From contig JAGXFV010000028.1 of NCBI GenBank assembly GCA_024637095.1, positions 124,001 through 188,000 on the forward strand: DNA of 64,000 nucleotides, read 5' to 3'. The stretch is from Actinomycetes bacterium. GTDB lineage: Bacteria; Actinomycetota; Thermoleophilia; RBG-16-64-13. The notes beneath the pieces were generated by a model that saw only the letters and a program-made list of their open reading frames with translations, did not search any database and had not been told where the DNA came from. Shown here piece by piece: positions 8,314 to 17,739 of the stretch. Each line of letters opens with the position of its first letter. Position 1 is the stretch's first letter. A program made the position numbers and the translations under genes.

Positions 8314-8415
8314 ATGAAAGACACCGCAACGCAGATCGGTCAAGACCTCGGAGGACTGCTCGTTTCCCTCGCCGCCTACGGCACCGGTTGGGTGGTTCTC
8401 GGCTGGCTCGTCTAG
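8314..8415 (+). CDS. Putative 33-aa membrane peptide
   Basis: The frame begins MKDTATQIGQDLGGLLVSLA and ends YGTGWVVLGWLV, one hydrophobic helix of about 22 residues after a polar start. It has GAAAGGGGG five bases before ATG and an extended -10 promoter 44 bp upstream, so both expression signals are present. A short GAGCC...GGCTC hairpin followed by TTCTTT (about 8425-8450) could end the transcript. The family is unrecognised; it could be a small membrane regulator or a toxin-like peptide. Support comes from the signals, not homology. Confidence 0.45.
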   Translation: MKDTATQIGQDLGGLLVSLAAYGTGWVVLGWLV

Positions 8416-8807
8416 AGCCGGTCGAGCCCGCCCCATCAGGCTCTTCTTTCCCTAGAGGCCGGTGGAGCCTCGCTTGTTCGGGTTGCTCCGTCCCGGAGCG
8501 TGTAACCACACTAATCTCCCCGAGCCGCTCCATGAACGCCCTCTCCACCAAGGCAAGATCTTCGACCCGCGCATGCAGTTCCGGCTGCAGCTGCAGCAGC
8601 CGATCCACGGCCCTTAGCAAGCCTCGACTTTCGAACCCCCACAGTCAGCGGATTCTACTAGGACCCTCCCCGTATTGGCGCCTTTTCGCATGCGACCACG
8701 CAAGAACTTCATGCTAGGTTGACACCGCTGAACATTCGTAGTTGCACGCAACGGGTCAATACCGGACCATTGACGGAATATGGCCGGTCGATGCAAGCAG
8801 AGGGGTC
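8416..8807. other. Intergenic stretch without a confident gene
   Basis: No well-supported gene. On the minus strand about 8500-8620 a GC3-rich frame reads AVDRLLQLQPELHARVEDLA and VERAFMERLGE, which looks protein-like, but it has a stop just upstream, a degenerate continuation and no ribosome binding site. It may be a gene remnant. Given its position in the decayed island, I list it only as unexplained sequence. Confidence 0.35.
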
Positions 8808-9237
8808 ATGACAGGAAAGATCGCGCTACTCGGGATGTTGCTAACGTTAATTCTGGCAGCACCTGCGCTCGCGTTCACCGACGCACCCGGCAGCCATCCG
8901 AACTACGAAGCAATCAACGCCCTACAAGAGTGGGGGATCATCGACGGCTTCGACGACGGCACGTTCAAACCCAATGACGGGGTGAAGCGGCCAGTTCGCT
9001 AAGATGGCCGCGGGAATGCTGAATCTCGCCGTGACTGAGGGCCTGACTTCCCCCTTCACAGACCTCGGCGCCAACGACGCCACCCTCTATCCTCACGAGT
9101 TCGTGGCAGTGACCTGTGCAAGTGGGATCACCAAGGGTGTCACACCGTCGACCTTCAATCCCTGGGCTTACATCACTCGCGCCCAGTCGATCACCACGTC
9201 CATCAGGGCCATGCAGAACCTCTATCAGGTGAGCTAG
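8808..9237 (+). pseudogene. SLH (S-layer homology) domain protein, frameshifted
   Basis: Starts at ATG 8808 after AGAGGGG. A signal peptide (KIALLGMLLTLILAAPALAF) leads into an SLH repeat (FTDAPGSHPNYEAINALQEW, then GIIDGFDDGTFKPNDGVKR). At about 8990-9000 the frame breaks: the expected KRAQFAKM reads KRPVR-stop, and the frame one base later continues QFAKMAAGMLNLAVTEG. It then covers a second SLH repeat with CASGITKGVTPSTFNPW and ends NLYQVS. Two lost bases (or one extra) would explain it. SLH domains anchor proteins to cell-wall polymer. The two parts total about 143 residues with nothing attached, so the gene was short even when intact. Confidence 0.8.
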
Positions 9238-9352
9238 ACTCGACAATCTATTGTCTATAGCCCCTGGGGTGACTTCTCTCCAGACCATGGTCGCTCTGCG
9301 GCCATTGCCGGCGCCCCACATGAACGGGGCTGACTACAGGACTCGTCGGTGA

Positions 9353-9396
9353 AGGTGGTCAATTATTCGATGATCAAACGGCCCTCAGGTGGTCAA
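9353..9396. repeat. Direct repeats AGGTGGTCAA, possible IS21-type end
   Basis: AGGTGGTCAA occurs at 9353-9362 and 9387-9396, 34 bp apart, with AT-richer flanks (ATTATTCGATGATCA and CTTTTAGGGTATCG). Spaced GTGGTCAA-like repeats are characteristic of IS21-family termini. No istA/istB gene is present, so this would be a remnant end. From memory of the family, moderate to low certainty. Confidence 0.35.
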
Positions 9397-9585
9397 CTTT
9401 TAGGGTATCGAACACACCGCTCTGCTAGCCCGTTCACGCCCGTTACCCCCTCGGTTGGCGCTGGGGCAGCGCCCTCCTAAACCCGTACAGATTCCGAGCC
9501 GCTATGCCGACGACGACTGTCTGAAGGAGCCCAGGTGGCTCTACTACCGGCCGGAACCTGCAAGAGGCGAACGGGACTTGGCCGC

Positions 9586-9910
9586 CTGCTTACCCGCTGG
9601 CGGCAGACCTACCCGGAGTTCTGCGACTCCGGTGCAGGAGAGCATCGCCAAGACCCGCACCTTCTACCTGCCGAGGGAGTACCCCAAGCATCTGGAGAGC
9701 ACCAATATGCTGGAGCGAGTGAACGAGGAGATCGAACGGCGCAACCGCGTCGTGCACATCTTCCCGAACCAGTAGAGCTGCGTGCGCTTGATCCAGGCAC
9801 TGGCCGCCGAGACCGTTGTGGGCCGACTCGAGGAGCACCTCTATCTCAACCTGCAACTGCTGATCGAGCAGAAGAAAGAGGAGATCCGACGGCTGGAGGA
9901 GGCGGCCTGA
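9586..9910 (+). mobile_element. Degraded IS256-family transposase, C-terminal remnant
   Basis: Recognisable transposase C-terminus: LLTRWRQTYPEFCDS in one frame; then after a frameshift near 9640 TFYLPREYPKHLESTNMLER and VNEEIERRNRVVHIFPN in the next. An in-frame TAG (9773-9775) interrupts it before SCVRLIQALAAETVVGRL and EEHLYLNLQLLIEQKKEE. This matches the IS256/Mutator-type C-terminal region, whose final catalytic Glu lies in the LER-x-NEEI segment. The DDE N-terminal part is absent. At least one frameshift plus one nonsense codon make it non-functional. Confidence 0.82.
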
Positions 9911-10075
9911 GCAGGCCCAAGCCACAAAAACACGCTTCTGCACAACTTGACGTACACAACCGCTGTCCGGGCCTCTCATCAGCATATCGCTCTCACCTCA
10001 CCAAACGGGGTGTAATGAAAAGGGGGTCGACCGGGATGTAGTAGTGAACGCCCTCCACGGAAGAAGGAGCCTCGG

Positions 10076-11086
10076 GTGAACCACCATTCCAGACAGCCGG
10101 CTGACTGCCTTGACCTCCTACTGGAGGCCCGCAATCCGGTCGACCCGTCGAAGCTCAGGACCGCCGGCATAGAGGGTGCCCTCGACGAACTAGGGGCCGA
10201 TATTGCCATTCGTTCTCGCCGGGGCCCGAGGCGTTCTCGGGGCGTATCCGCGCGGGTGGCGCTGGTAGCGGCCGCAGTCATAGTGGCCACAGTCGGAGTG
10301 GCCGCCGCAGGTTGGAGCGCCCACACCGGCATCTTCCAGCCCACCAAGGAGCAAATTGCCAGCGCCGAGGGGCAGGAACGGGCTCAGCTTCAGTCCGAAG
10401 TAGATATGGGTGGCCCCGGCGAGCTCCTCAACGCAGCGGCCCCTGATTTTCGCGAAGTGGCTCTCCAGGTCGGCGCCGACATCCCCTACCCGGAAGGCTA
10501 TGAGTCCTGGCGCGATTTCCTAATCTTTAACACGATACGCACCGCCACGGGCAAGGATGTGGTCTCGGAGGGGGCCCTCCACGGATGGTTTGCCGCGAGC
10601 GCCTTTGTCGCTTGGATACAGGCCTGGCGCCAAGCGGAGATGGCTGGTGATGCCGAGGGCGCTGCCCAAGCCGCCCAGGTGATCGCCCAGGCCCCCAGCT
10701 GGAAGGCCGTCACCGACGAGGACCCTCATCCAAATCCTTCCGCGCCCGGGGATGAGGGCTCCAAGCGGCCCACCCTCTTTGGGTGGATGCTTCCCTACCG
10801 GGACGCCGTCGTGGCCGGCGACCGCGCTCGGGTGGAGCAACTTCTCGCCACTGCCTATGGTAGCTGGAGCTACACGAGCGATCCGCCTTGGAATGCCCAG
10901 CTTGACGCCCATCCGGAGTGGTCCAAGCTTCCGGCCGAGGATATGGCCCGCAGGTACGAGGAGTTCCTCGCCGCGGGGAGGCCGGGAGAAATCGGCGCCG
11001 TGGACCAGGATCCTGCGACCACAGAGGCGGCTACGACGGGGACAGACGCCCCCGTGACCACCATCCAGCCGCAGGAGCGCCCCTGA
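10076..11086 (+). CDS. Membrane protein partnered with ECF sigma factor (putative anti-sigma)
   Basis: 336 aa with a cytosolic N-terminus of about 60 residues, one membrane helix (VALVAAAVIVATVGVAAAGW) and an extracytoplasmic domain of about 250 residues rich in Trp and Ala (YESWRDFLIFNTIRTATGKD, AAQAAQVIAQAPSWKAV). The tail is Thr/Asp-rich. GTG 10076 is preceded by GAAGGAG with six bases' spacing. The stop overlaps the sigma gene start (TGATG), so the two are cotranscribed and probably cotranslated. The topology is that of an anti-sigma factor, but no zinc-binding anti-sigma motif is seen, and the order (membrane protein first) is less usual. Role inferred from context. Confidence 0.75.
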   Translation: MNHHSRQPADCLDLLLEARNPVDPSKLRTAGIEGALDELGADIAIRSRRGPRRSRGVSARVALVAAAVIVATVGVAAAGWSAHTGIFQPTKEQIASAEGQERAQLQSEVDMGGPGELLNAAAPDFREVALQVGADIPYPEGYESWRDFLIFNTIRTATGKDVVSEGALHGWFAASAFVAWIQAWRQAEMAGDAEGAAQAAQVIAQAPSWKAVTDEDPHPNPSAPGDEGSKRPTLFGWMLPYRDAVVAGDRARVEQLLATAYGSWSYTSDPPWNAQLDAHPEWSKLPAEDMARRYEEFLAAGRPGEIGAVDQDPATTEAATTGTDAPVTTIQPQERP

Positions 11087-11643
11087 TGGAGCGTGAAGGA
11101 GAAGCTCAGCGGGCGGCCTTCGCCGAGTTCTTCTGCGCCACGCGCACCGATCTGCTGGCCTACCTTGCTCGGCGCTGCTCCTCCCCCGAGGAGGCGGCCG
11201 ACCTCTTGGCCCAGACATACATGATCGCCTGGCAGAAGCTGGAGCTAGTCCCACCTGGAGAGGGGGCGCGACCGTGGCTCTTCGGGGTGGCCCGCAAGCT
11301 CATCCTCAAGGGGGTGAGCCAACGCCATCGTGAGGACGCGCTCGTGGAACGACTGGCCGTTGAACTAAGAGAGGCGCAGCCAGCTACAGGGCTCGCAGAA
11401 GACGAACGACATGAGACCCTGCGTAGAGCGCTTGCCACATTGCCAGAGACCGAGCGAGAGATCGTGACCTTGGCCGCTTGGGAAGGGCTGACCCCAAAGC
11501 AGATTGCCTCGGTCATGGGTATGTCGGCCAACCTGGTTCGGGTGCGGCTACACCGGGCAAGAGCTCGTCTGCGCCGGCAGCTTGATCTGCCAGGTAGCGC
11601 CAGAGCCCGCCGGAGGACCCTCCCTATGGAGGGGGACTCTTGA
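11086..11643 (+). CDS. ECF-type RNA polymerase sigma factor
   Basis: 185-aa sigma-70 family protein. Region 2 is at about 10-75 (TRTDLLAYLARRCSSPEEAA, DLLAQTYMIAWQKLELVP, PWLFGVARKLI) and region 4 at about 105-165 (LRRALATLPETEREIVTLAA, WEGLTPKQIASVMGMSANLV, RVRLHRARARLRRQL). No region 1 or 3, as expected for ECF factors. AGGAG lies eight bases before ATG 11086. It presumably directs RNA polymerase to a stress or surface regulon under control of the upstream membrane partner. Located inside the decayed island next to tRNA-Leu but intact. Confidence 0.9.
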   Translation: MEREGEAQRAAFAEFFCATRTDLLAYLARRCSSPEEAADLLAQTYMIAWQKLELVPPGEGARPWLFGVARKLILKGVSQRHREDALVERLAVELREAQPATGLAEDERHETLRRALATLPETEREIVTLAAWEGLTPKQIASVMGMSANLVRVRLHRARARLRRQLDLPGSARARRRTLPMEGDS

Positions 11644-11670
11644 CGTAGCGTGCGGGCTGGGGCCGCCCGA

Positions 11671-11793
11671 GCCGGCCACTCGAACATTGCCATCACCGCG
11701 GACCTCTACGGCCACCTTCTGCCCGGGGCGGATGAGCAGGCCGCGGCCCACCTCGACACCACCTACAACGTGAAGGTGGACGGCAGCAAATGA
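11671..11793 (+). pseudogene. Tyrosine recombinase/phage integrase, C-terminal fragment
   Basis: In-frame remnant AGHSNIAITADLYGHLLPGA then DEQAAAHLDTTYNVK, ending at TGA 11793. GHS-x-I-x-T-x-x-x-Y-x-H is the conserved C-terminal block of tyrosine recombinases: the His of GHS and the catalytic Tyr of LYGH are both present. Upstream sequence does not continue the fold. Lying 100 bp from the 3' end of a tRNA-Leu, it marks a former integrated element. Confidence 0.82.
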
Positions 11794-11893
11794 ACGCGGG
11801 CGACGTGTCGGGCGGCAACTGGGCGGCAATTCGCCTTCCTACCCTCTCTCGCAGGGTCGGGGCACAGGGCGTTTTCCCTGCAAATACCGATAA

Positions 11894-11974
11894 TGCCGGA
11901 GCCGGGACTTGAACCCGGACGGGTTTCCCCTACGGTGTTTAAGACCGTTGCGTCTGCCATTCCGCCACTCCGGC
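11894..11974 (-). tRNA. tRNA-Leu (anticodon UAA)
   Basis: Minus-strand cloverleaf: acceptor GCCGGAG/CTCCGGC, D-arm around GGCGGAATGGCAGACGC, anticodon stem ACGGT/ACCGT with loop CTTAAAC giving anticodon UAA, a class II variable arm (GGGGAAACCC) and T-loop GTTCAAGTC. CCA is not encoded. Its 3' end faces the degraded island, as expected for an integration target. Confidence 0.95.
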
Positions 11975-12045
11975 AGGAGGGCCTCCCCGACCGAGCACCC
12001 GGTGCTGAGCGCCCGGGTGGCTGAGCGCCTGGTGGGCCGATAGCG

Positions 12046-12054
12046 ATTCTACCA
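12046..12054 (-). promoter_or_regulatory. Extended -10 (TGGTAGAAT) for tRNA-Leu, overlapping the ppx stop codon
   Basis: On the minus strand TGGTAGAAT fits the TGnTAGAAT element found elsewhere in the window. It contains the TAG stop codon of the DUF501-Ppx gene. Transcription would start near 12039, giving a leader of about 65 bases before tRNA-Leu. Confidence 0.45.
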
Positions 12055-13668
12055 GTGACTCTTGAAGCCCGCTTCGCCGCCACGCCCCACCCCGCCCGCC
12101 TCCGCCAGCAGGGCACCGTCGAGCAGATCACGCTCCGAGACTCTCAGCCGCACGGCGCCTAGGAAGTCCATGGCTGCCAGGAGCACCTCTCCGCCCCCGA
12201 TTATCACTCCTGCACGGCCCGGTTGAATGCAGGGTAGTGCGGTGCGTTCAGCCTCGGGCATGGCCGCCAGCCGGTCAACGAGTTCGGCGATCTGAGCGCG
12301 GGTTAGGATCGATCCGTGCACCCGTTCGGGGTCATAGGCCGTCAGGTCAAGGGCAAGGCAGGCGAGGGTAGTTACCGTGCCGGCGACGCCGACGATAGTC
12401 TCGGACCTCGGGGGTGCCGGCGTCTCCGCGAAAGCATGGTCAAAGGCCGCGAGAGCGGCGGCGCGGGCGGCCGCGCGCTCGTTCCTGGTCGGCGGATCCG
12501 AGTGCAGATAGCCCTCGGTCATCCGCACGGCCCCGGCCGCAGCGCTACGCGCGCTCGTGAGGTCATCCGCCCCGCACCAGATGATCTCGGTGCTGCCCCC
12601 GCCCGGATCGATTAGCGCAGTGTCCCCACAGGCGTCGCCCGCCCCCAGGTAGGTGAGCCGAGCCTCTTGCTCGCCACTCACGACCTCAGTCGCCAGACCA
12701 AACTCGTGGCCCATCCGCTCGACGAAATCGCGGCCGTCAGCGGCCTCACGGGCGGCGCTGGTGGCAATCAGAGTGACGGTCTGCGCTCCCAGCGTGCGGG
12801 CGCGGTGCACATAGTGGCCCACCGCCGCCCTGGTGCGCTCGGCAGCCTCCGCCTGGAGGGTCCCTCCGGGTGCCAGCCCTTCCCCCAGACGGGTCACTAC
12901 GGCGAGACGAGCCAGCACTTGATATGTCGGTCGTGGTTCGGCACGATCGCGCAGTCCCGAGTCGCCGGCAGGCATCGAGTCGGCGGCAGGCTCCGAGGCT
13001 CCCATCTCCGCTACCAGTAGCCGCACGGAGTTGGTGCCCACGTCTATGACCGCCCGCCGGTCCCGGTTTGGGAGGAAGTGGGCGCAGCGAACGTCCAGGC
13101 ACCAGAGCGGTTCGAACGACTCGAGCAGGGTCCGCCACTGCTCTACGGCCTGGGGCGGCTCGCCCCCGGGCCCGGTGGTCCGGGGCTCATCGCCCCGGGG
13201 CCCGGCGCTCCGGCCGGCGACATCTCTGGGCGGACCCGCGAACTCCAGCAGTGCGGCGATGAGGGCGTGCAGGCAACTGACTCGATCCGGCGGAGTCGGT
13301 CCGCCGATCCCGGCTTCGAGCACCGCTCCAGAATCGATGCGTCTCTCCCGAGGCAGAGCGCCCGCGGCCGCTTGACTCTCCGCCAGGCGGATACGTCGCC
13401 CTCGATACTCCCTCTCGAGGGCGTTGAGAGCGTCGGCCAGCCCGGTGTCCCCGGCGACCTGCCGTCGGAGGTCGGCCATTCCCCCCCGGCTCTCGGCGGC
13501 ACCCGCCGCTTCAACCGCGGAAGGGCAGGTGAGGTAGAGCAGCGTAGGGAAAGGCGTGCCGTCCGGAAGGTACGGATAGGTCTCGATTACGGCCGGAAAG
13601 CCGTAAGGGCAGGATACGGGAATGCCGGCCACCGCCCGCGCAGGCCTCCCCAGTTGTCCTCGGAGCAC
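12049..13668 (-). CDS. ppx: DUF501-Ppx/GppA fusion (exopolyphosphatase-type)
   Basis: 539 aa. Residues 1 to about 200 are a DUF501 domain (QLGRPARAVAGIPVSCPYG, LPDGTPFPTLLYLTCPS, PDRVSCLHALIAALL). Residues about 205-539 are a Ppx/GppA phosphatase of the actin-like ATPase fold (AVIDVGTNSVRLLVAEMG, LIATSAAREAADG, ALIDPGGGSTEIIW, VGVAGTVTTLACLALDL, VIIGGGEVLLAAM), which hydrolyses polyphosphate or pppGpp. In most actinobacteria these are two adjacent genes downstream of ftsB; here they are one frame with no stop or ribosome binding site between. GTG 13668 is used because DUF501 homology begins immediately. It is the last gene of the eno-ftsB operon. Confidence 0.9.
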   Translation of the reverse strand: MLRGQLGRPARAVAGIPVSCPYGFPAVIETYPYLPDGTPFPTLLYLTCPSAVEAAGAAESRGGMADLRRQVAGDTGLADALNALEREYRGRRIRLAESQAAAGALPRERRIDSGAVLEAGIGGPTPPDRVSCLHALIAALLEFAGPPRDVAGRSAGPRGDEPRTTGPGGEPPQAVEQWRTLLESFEPLWCLDVRCAHFLPNRDRRAVIDVGTNSVRLLVAEMGASEPAADSMPAGDSGLRDRAEPRPTYQVLARLAVVTRLGEGLAPGGTLQAEAAERTRAAVGHYVHRARTLGAQTVTLIATSAAREAADGRDFVERMGHEFGLATEVVSGEQEARLTYLGAGDACGDTALIDPGGGSTEIIWCGADDLTSARSAAAGAVRMTEGYLHSDPPTRNERAAARAAALAAFDHAFAETPAPPRSETIVGVAGTVTTLACLALDLTAYDPERVHGSILTRAQIAELVDRLAAMPEAERTALPCIQPGRAGVIIGGGEVLLAAMDFLGAVRLRVSERDLLDGALLAEAGGVGRGGEAGFKSHW

Positions 13669-13729
13669 CCTATGCTGAGACTCGGTTGGGGTTTCCCGCG
13701 CCAGGTCAACTCCCCCGACAGATAGTCGC

Positions 13730-14239
13730 CTAGAACAGGCCTCCGAGCGAGCGCACCATGGATTCTAAAGGACCGCCTGTCTCCTCGGCCGTTCTCTCTA
13801 CCGTCTCGACCGGGCCGTCCGGGAGGTTCTTGACGATGAAGACGTCTTCGCCCGGGCGGGCGTAAGTCAGCTCCCGGCGGGCCAGCGCCTCGACGTAACT
13901 GTCCTTCTGCAGGCGCTCGATCTCGCCCACGTAGGTGGCGTTCTCACTCTCGAGCAGAGCCACCTCTTCTTCTTCAGCCCGCAACTGCTCGCGCACCTGC
14001 TGGTAGTCCTGATAAGGCCCGGCGTTCACGAGGAAGCCGAGCGGGATCATCAACAGGAAGCCGATGACATAGGCCAGACGGCGACGGCCTCTGCCGAGGC
14101 GGCTCGAAGGTGAGGGGGCCTCAGAGGACGGAGCCTCCGGAGCCCCGGGGACACTCGGCGTCGTGCCCAGCGGGGCACCCGACCACGCTTCCGGCGTCCC
14201 GCTTGAAGACGCAACTCTATTGGCGGATGAGTTCTTCAC
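13730..14239 (-). CDS. ftsB: Septum formation initiator FtsB/DivIC
   Basis: 169-aa bitopic protein: a Pro/Ser-rich cytosolic N-terminus, one membrane helix (LAYVIGFLLMIPLGFLVNAG), then a coiled coil (QVREQLRAEEEEVALLESEN) and YVEALARRELTYARPGEDVF, the DivIC/FtsB signature. It links FtsL/FtsQ in the divisome. It sits directly after eno, as in actinobacteria generally. The start is uncertain: the frame opens inside eno at 14401; GTG 14239 is the first start clear of eno, but its ribosome binding site is weak. Confidence 0.88.
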   Translation of the reverse strand: MKNSSANRVASSSGTPEAWSGAPLGTTPSVPGAPEAPSSEAPSPSSRLGRGRRRLAYVIGFLLMIPLGFLVNAGPYQDYQQVREQLRAEEEEVALLESENATYVGEIERLQKDSYVEALARRELTYARPGEDVFIVKNLPDGPVETVERTAEETGGPLESMVRSLGGLF

Positions 14240-14294
14240 CGAGAACAAATTCCGGCTCGGCCGGGAATCTCCTGCAAGAGGACTCCGGTTCAGC

Positions 14295-16423
<2,129 letters not shown>

Positions 16424-16488
16424 CGCCACCTCCTCTGACTTGCCCGCAGCGGCGCGACCGCCCAATCAGCCGCTCCACCCGTAAACGA

Positions 16489-16514
16489 CGTGAGGGCGGT
16501 TGCCCGCCCCCACG
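16489..16514 (-). terminator. GC-rich hairpin after the PpiC-type gene
   Basis: CGTGAGGGCGG and CCGCCCCCACG form an 11-bp stem with one mismatch and a 4-base loop, in the gap between the isomerase lipoprotein gene and mazG. On the minus strand it is followed by TCGTTTACG, only weakly T-rich. It may reduce readthrough into mazG. Confidence 0.4.
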
Positions 16515-16559
16515 TCTGCTGCTCATACCCGGTCGCCCGGGGAATCTAGTCGCGCCGGG

Positions 16560-17696
16560 CTACTCCGTGGTCTCGGTGGTCTCCTCAACCGTGGCCTCGG
16601 TGGAATCGTCCGTCACGCCTTCGTCGGTGGTGTCCGGGTCATCGGCCGGCTGCTCCCCCGCTTCGGTCGTGGTGGTCACGTACTCCAGACCTTCCTGAAC
16701 GACCACGTCCAGTTCTTCGCGAGTGCTCTTCAGCCAATCTTCCCAGGCAACGCGCTTGGCCTCGTCCTCGAGTTCGGCTTTGAGCGCCTCCTGGACTTCT
16801 TCCAGGCTTGGGGTCCGCTCCGGATTGATCTCCTGCACCTGAATCAGGTGGTAGCCGAACTGGGTCTTGACCGGTTCGGAGATCACGCCCGCTTCCTGGC
16901 TGAAGACGGTCTCGTCGAACTCAGGAACCATGGTGCCCTGCTGGACGTTGCCCAGATCGCCGCCCTCTTCCTTGGACCCGGGATCGTCGGAGTGTTGCCT
17001 GGCCATCTCGCTGAAGTCCGCACCGCCCGTAATCTGTTCGCGAACCTGCTGCGCCTCTTCCAGCGCAGCCTGCCATTCGGCTTCGGTCACCTCGGCGCCG
17101 GGCTCTTCCGCCAAGCTGCCCGGTGAGAACAGAATGTGGCGCGTCTTGCGGGTCTCACCCACCTGCAGCGACTCCTTCTTCTCCTCGTAACTGGCCTCGA
17201 TCTCTTCTTGTGAGACCTCGACGTCCTTGGTGGCCTCGTCGATCATCTTCTTTATCAGTTCCTGCTCGCGCAGGTTGCCACGCAGTTCTTCGACGGTGAG
17301 GTTCTGTTCGGCGATAGCCTCTTCGAACTTGGCGTCGTCACCGCCAAACATGCCTTTGATCTGCTCCACCTGAGTGTCGACTTCTTCGTCGGAGACCTCA
17401 AGGCCGGCTTCGGCCGCCTTCTGGTTCACGACTTCGACGGTGATCAGGTAGTCGAGCACCTGCTGGCGGAAGATCTCGAAGCCCTCGGGATCCTGCTCCT
17501 CGGTCGGGACCTGTTCGCCAAGCTGGGCCTGGATCTCGGCGACCCGGGTATCCAACTGGTCCACCGTGATCTCCGTCTCGCCCACCTTTGCGGCCAGGTC
17601 GCTCGAAAGCTCCTCACCGCCGCAGCCAAAGGCCAGCAGCGCCAGCACCACGATGCCCGCCGCCGCGAGCACCTTCTTAAAGACGTCCAACTTCAT
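16560..17696 (-). CDS. Lipoprotein peptidyl-prolyl isomerase (PpiC/SurA/PrsA type)
   Basis: 378-aa secreted lipoprotein foldase. The N-terminal signal ends in LALLAFGC (lipobox, Cys as acylation site). A SurA-N-like helical region follows (about 40-190: FEIFRQQVLDYLITVEVVNQ, FEEAIAEQNLTVEEL), then a parvulin domain (about 195-300: TRKTRHILFSPG, GADFSEMARQHSDDPGSKEE, GGDLGNVQQGTMVPEF, VKTQFGYHLIQV). The tail is very acidic and Thr-rich. ATG 17696 has GGAAGGGG upstream. Likely assists folding of exported proteins. Its position between mfd and mazG is compatible with actinobacterial and Firmicute layouts. Confidence 0.93.
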   Translation of the reverse strand: MKLDVFKKVLAAAGIVVLALLAFGCGGEELSSDLAAKVGETEITVDQLDTRVAEIQAQLGEQVPTEEQDPEGFEIFRQQVLDYLITVEVVNQKAAEAGLEVSDEEVDTQVEQIKGMFGGDDAKFEEAIAEQNLTVEELRGNLREQELIKKMIDEATKDVEVSQEEIEASYEEKKESLQVGETRKTRHILFSPGSLAEEPGAEVTEAEWQAALEEAQQVREQITGGADFSEMARQHSDDPGSKEEGGDLGNVQQGTMVPEFDETVFSQEAGVISEPVKTQFGYHLIQVQEINPERTPSLEEVQEALKAELEDEAKRVAWEDWLKSTREELDVVVQEGLEYVTTTTEAGEQPADDPDTTDEGVTDDSTEATVEETTETTE

Positions 17697-17739
17697 GAGT
17701 CCCCTTCCTTGGGTTCCGCTCGTACATGTGGAATGGCGC

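Noticed and set aside
8500-8620. Minus-strand coding-like frame (AVDRLLQLQPELHARVEDLA)
   Set aside because: A stop immediately upstream, a degenerate continuation and no ribosome binding site; kept only as unexplained sequence.
12316-13725. Plus-strand frames opposite the DUF501-Ppx gene
   Set aside because: Arg/Pro/Gly-rich antisense translations with no family resemblance.
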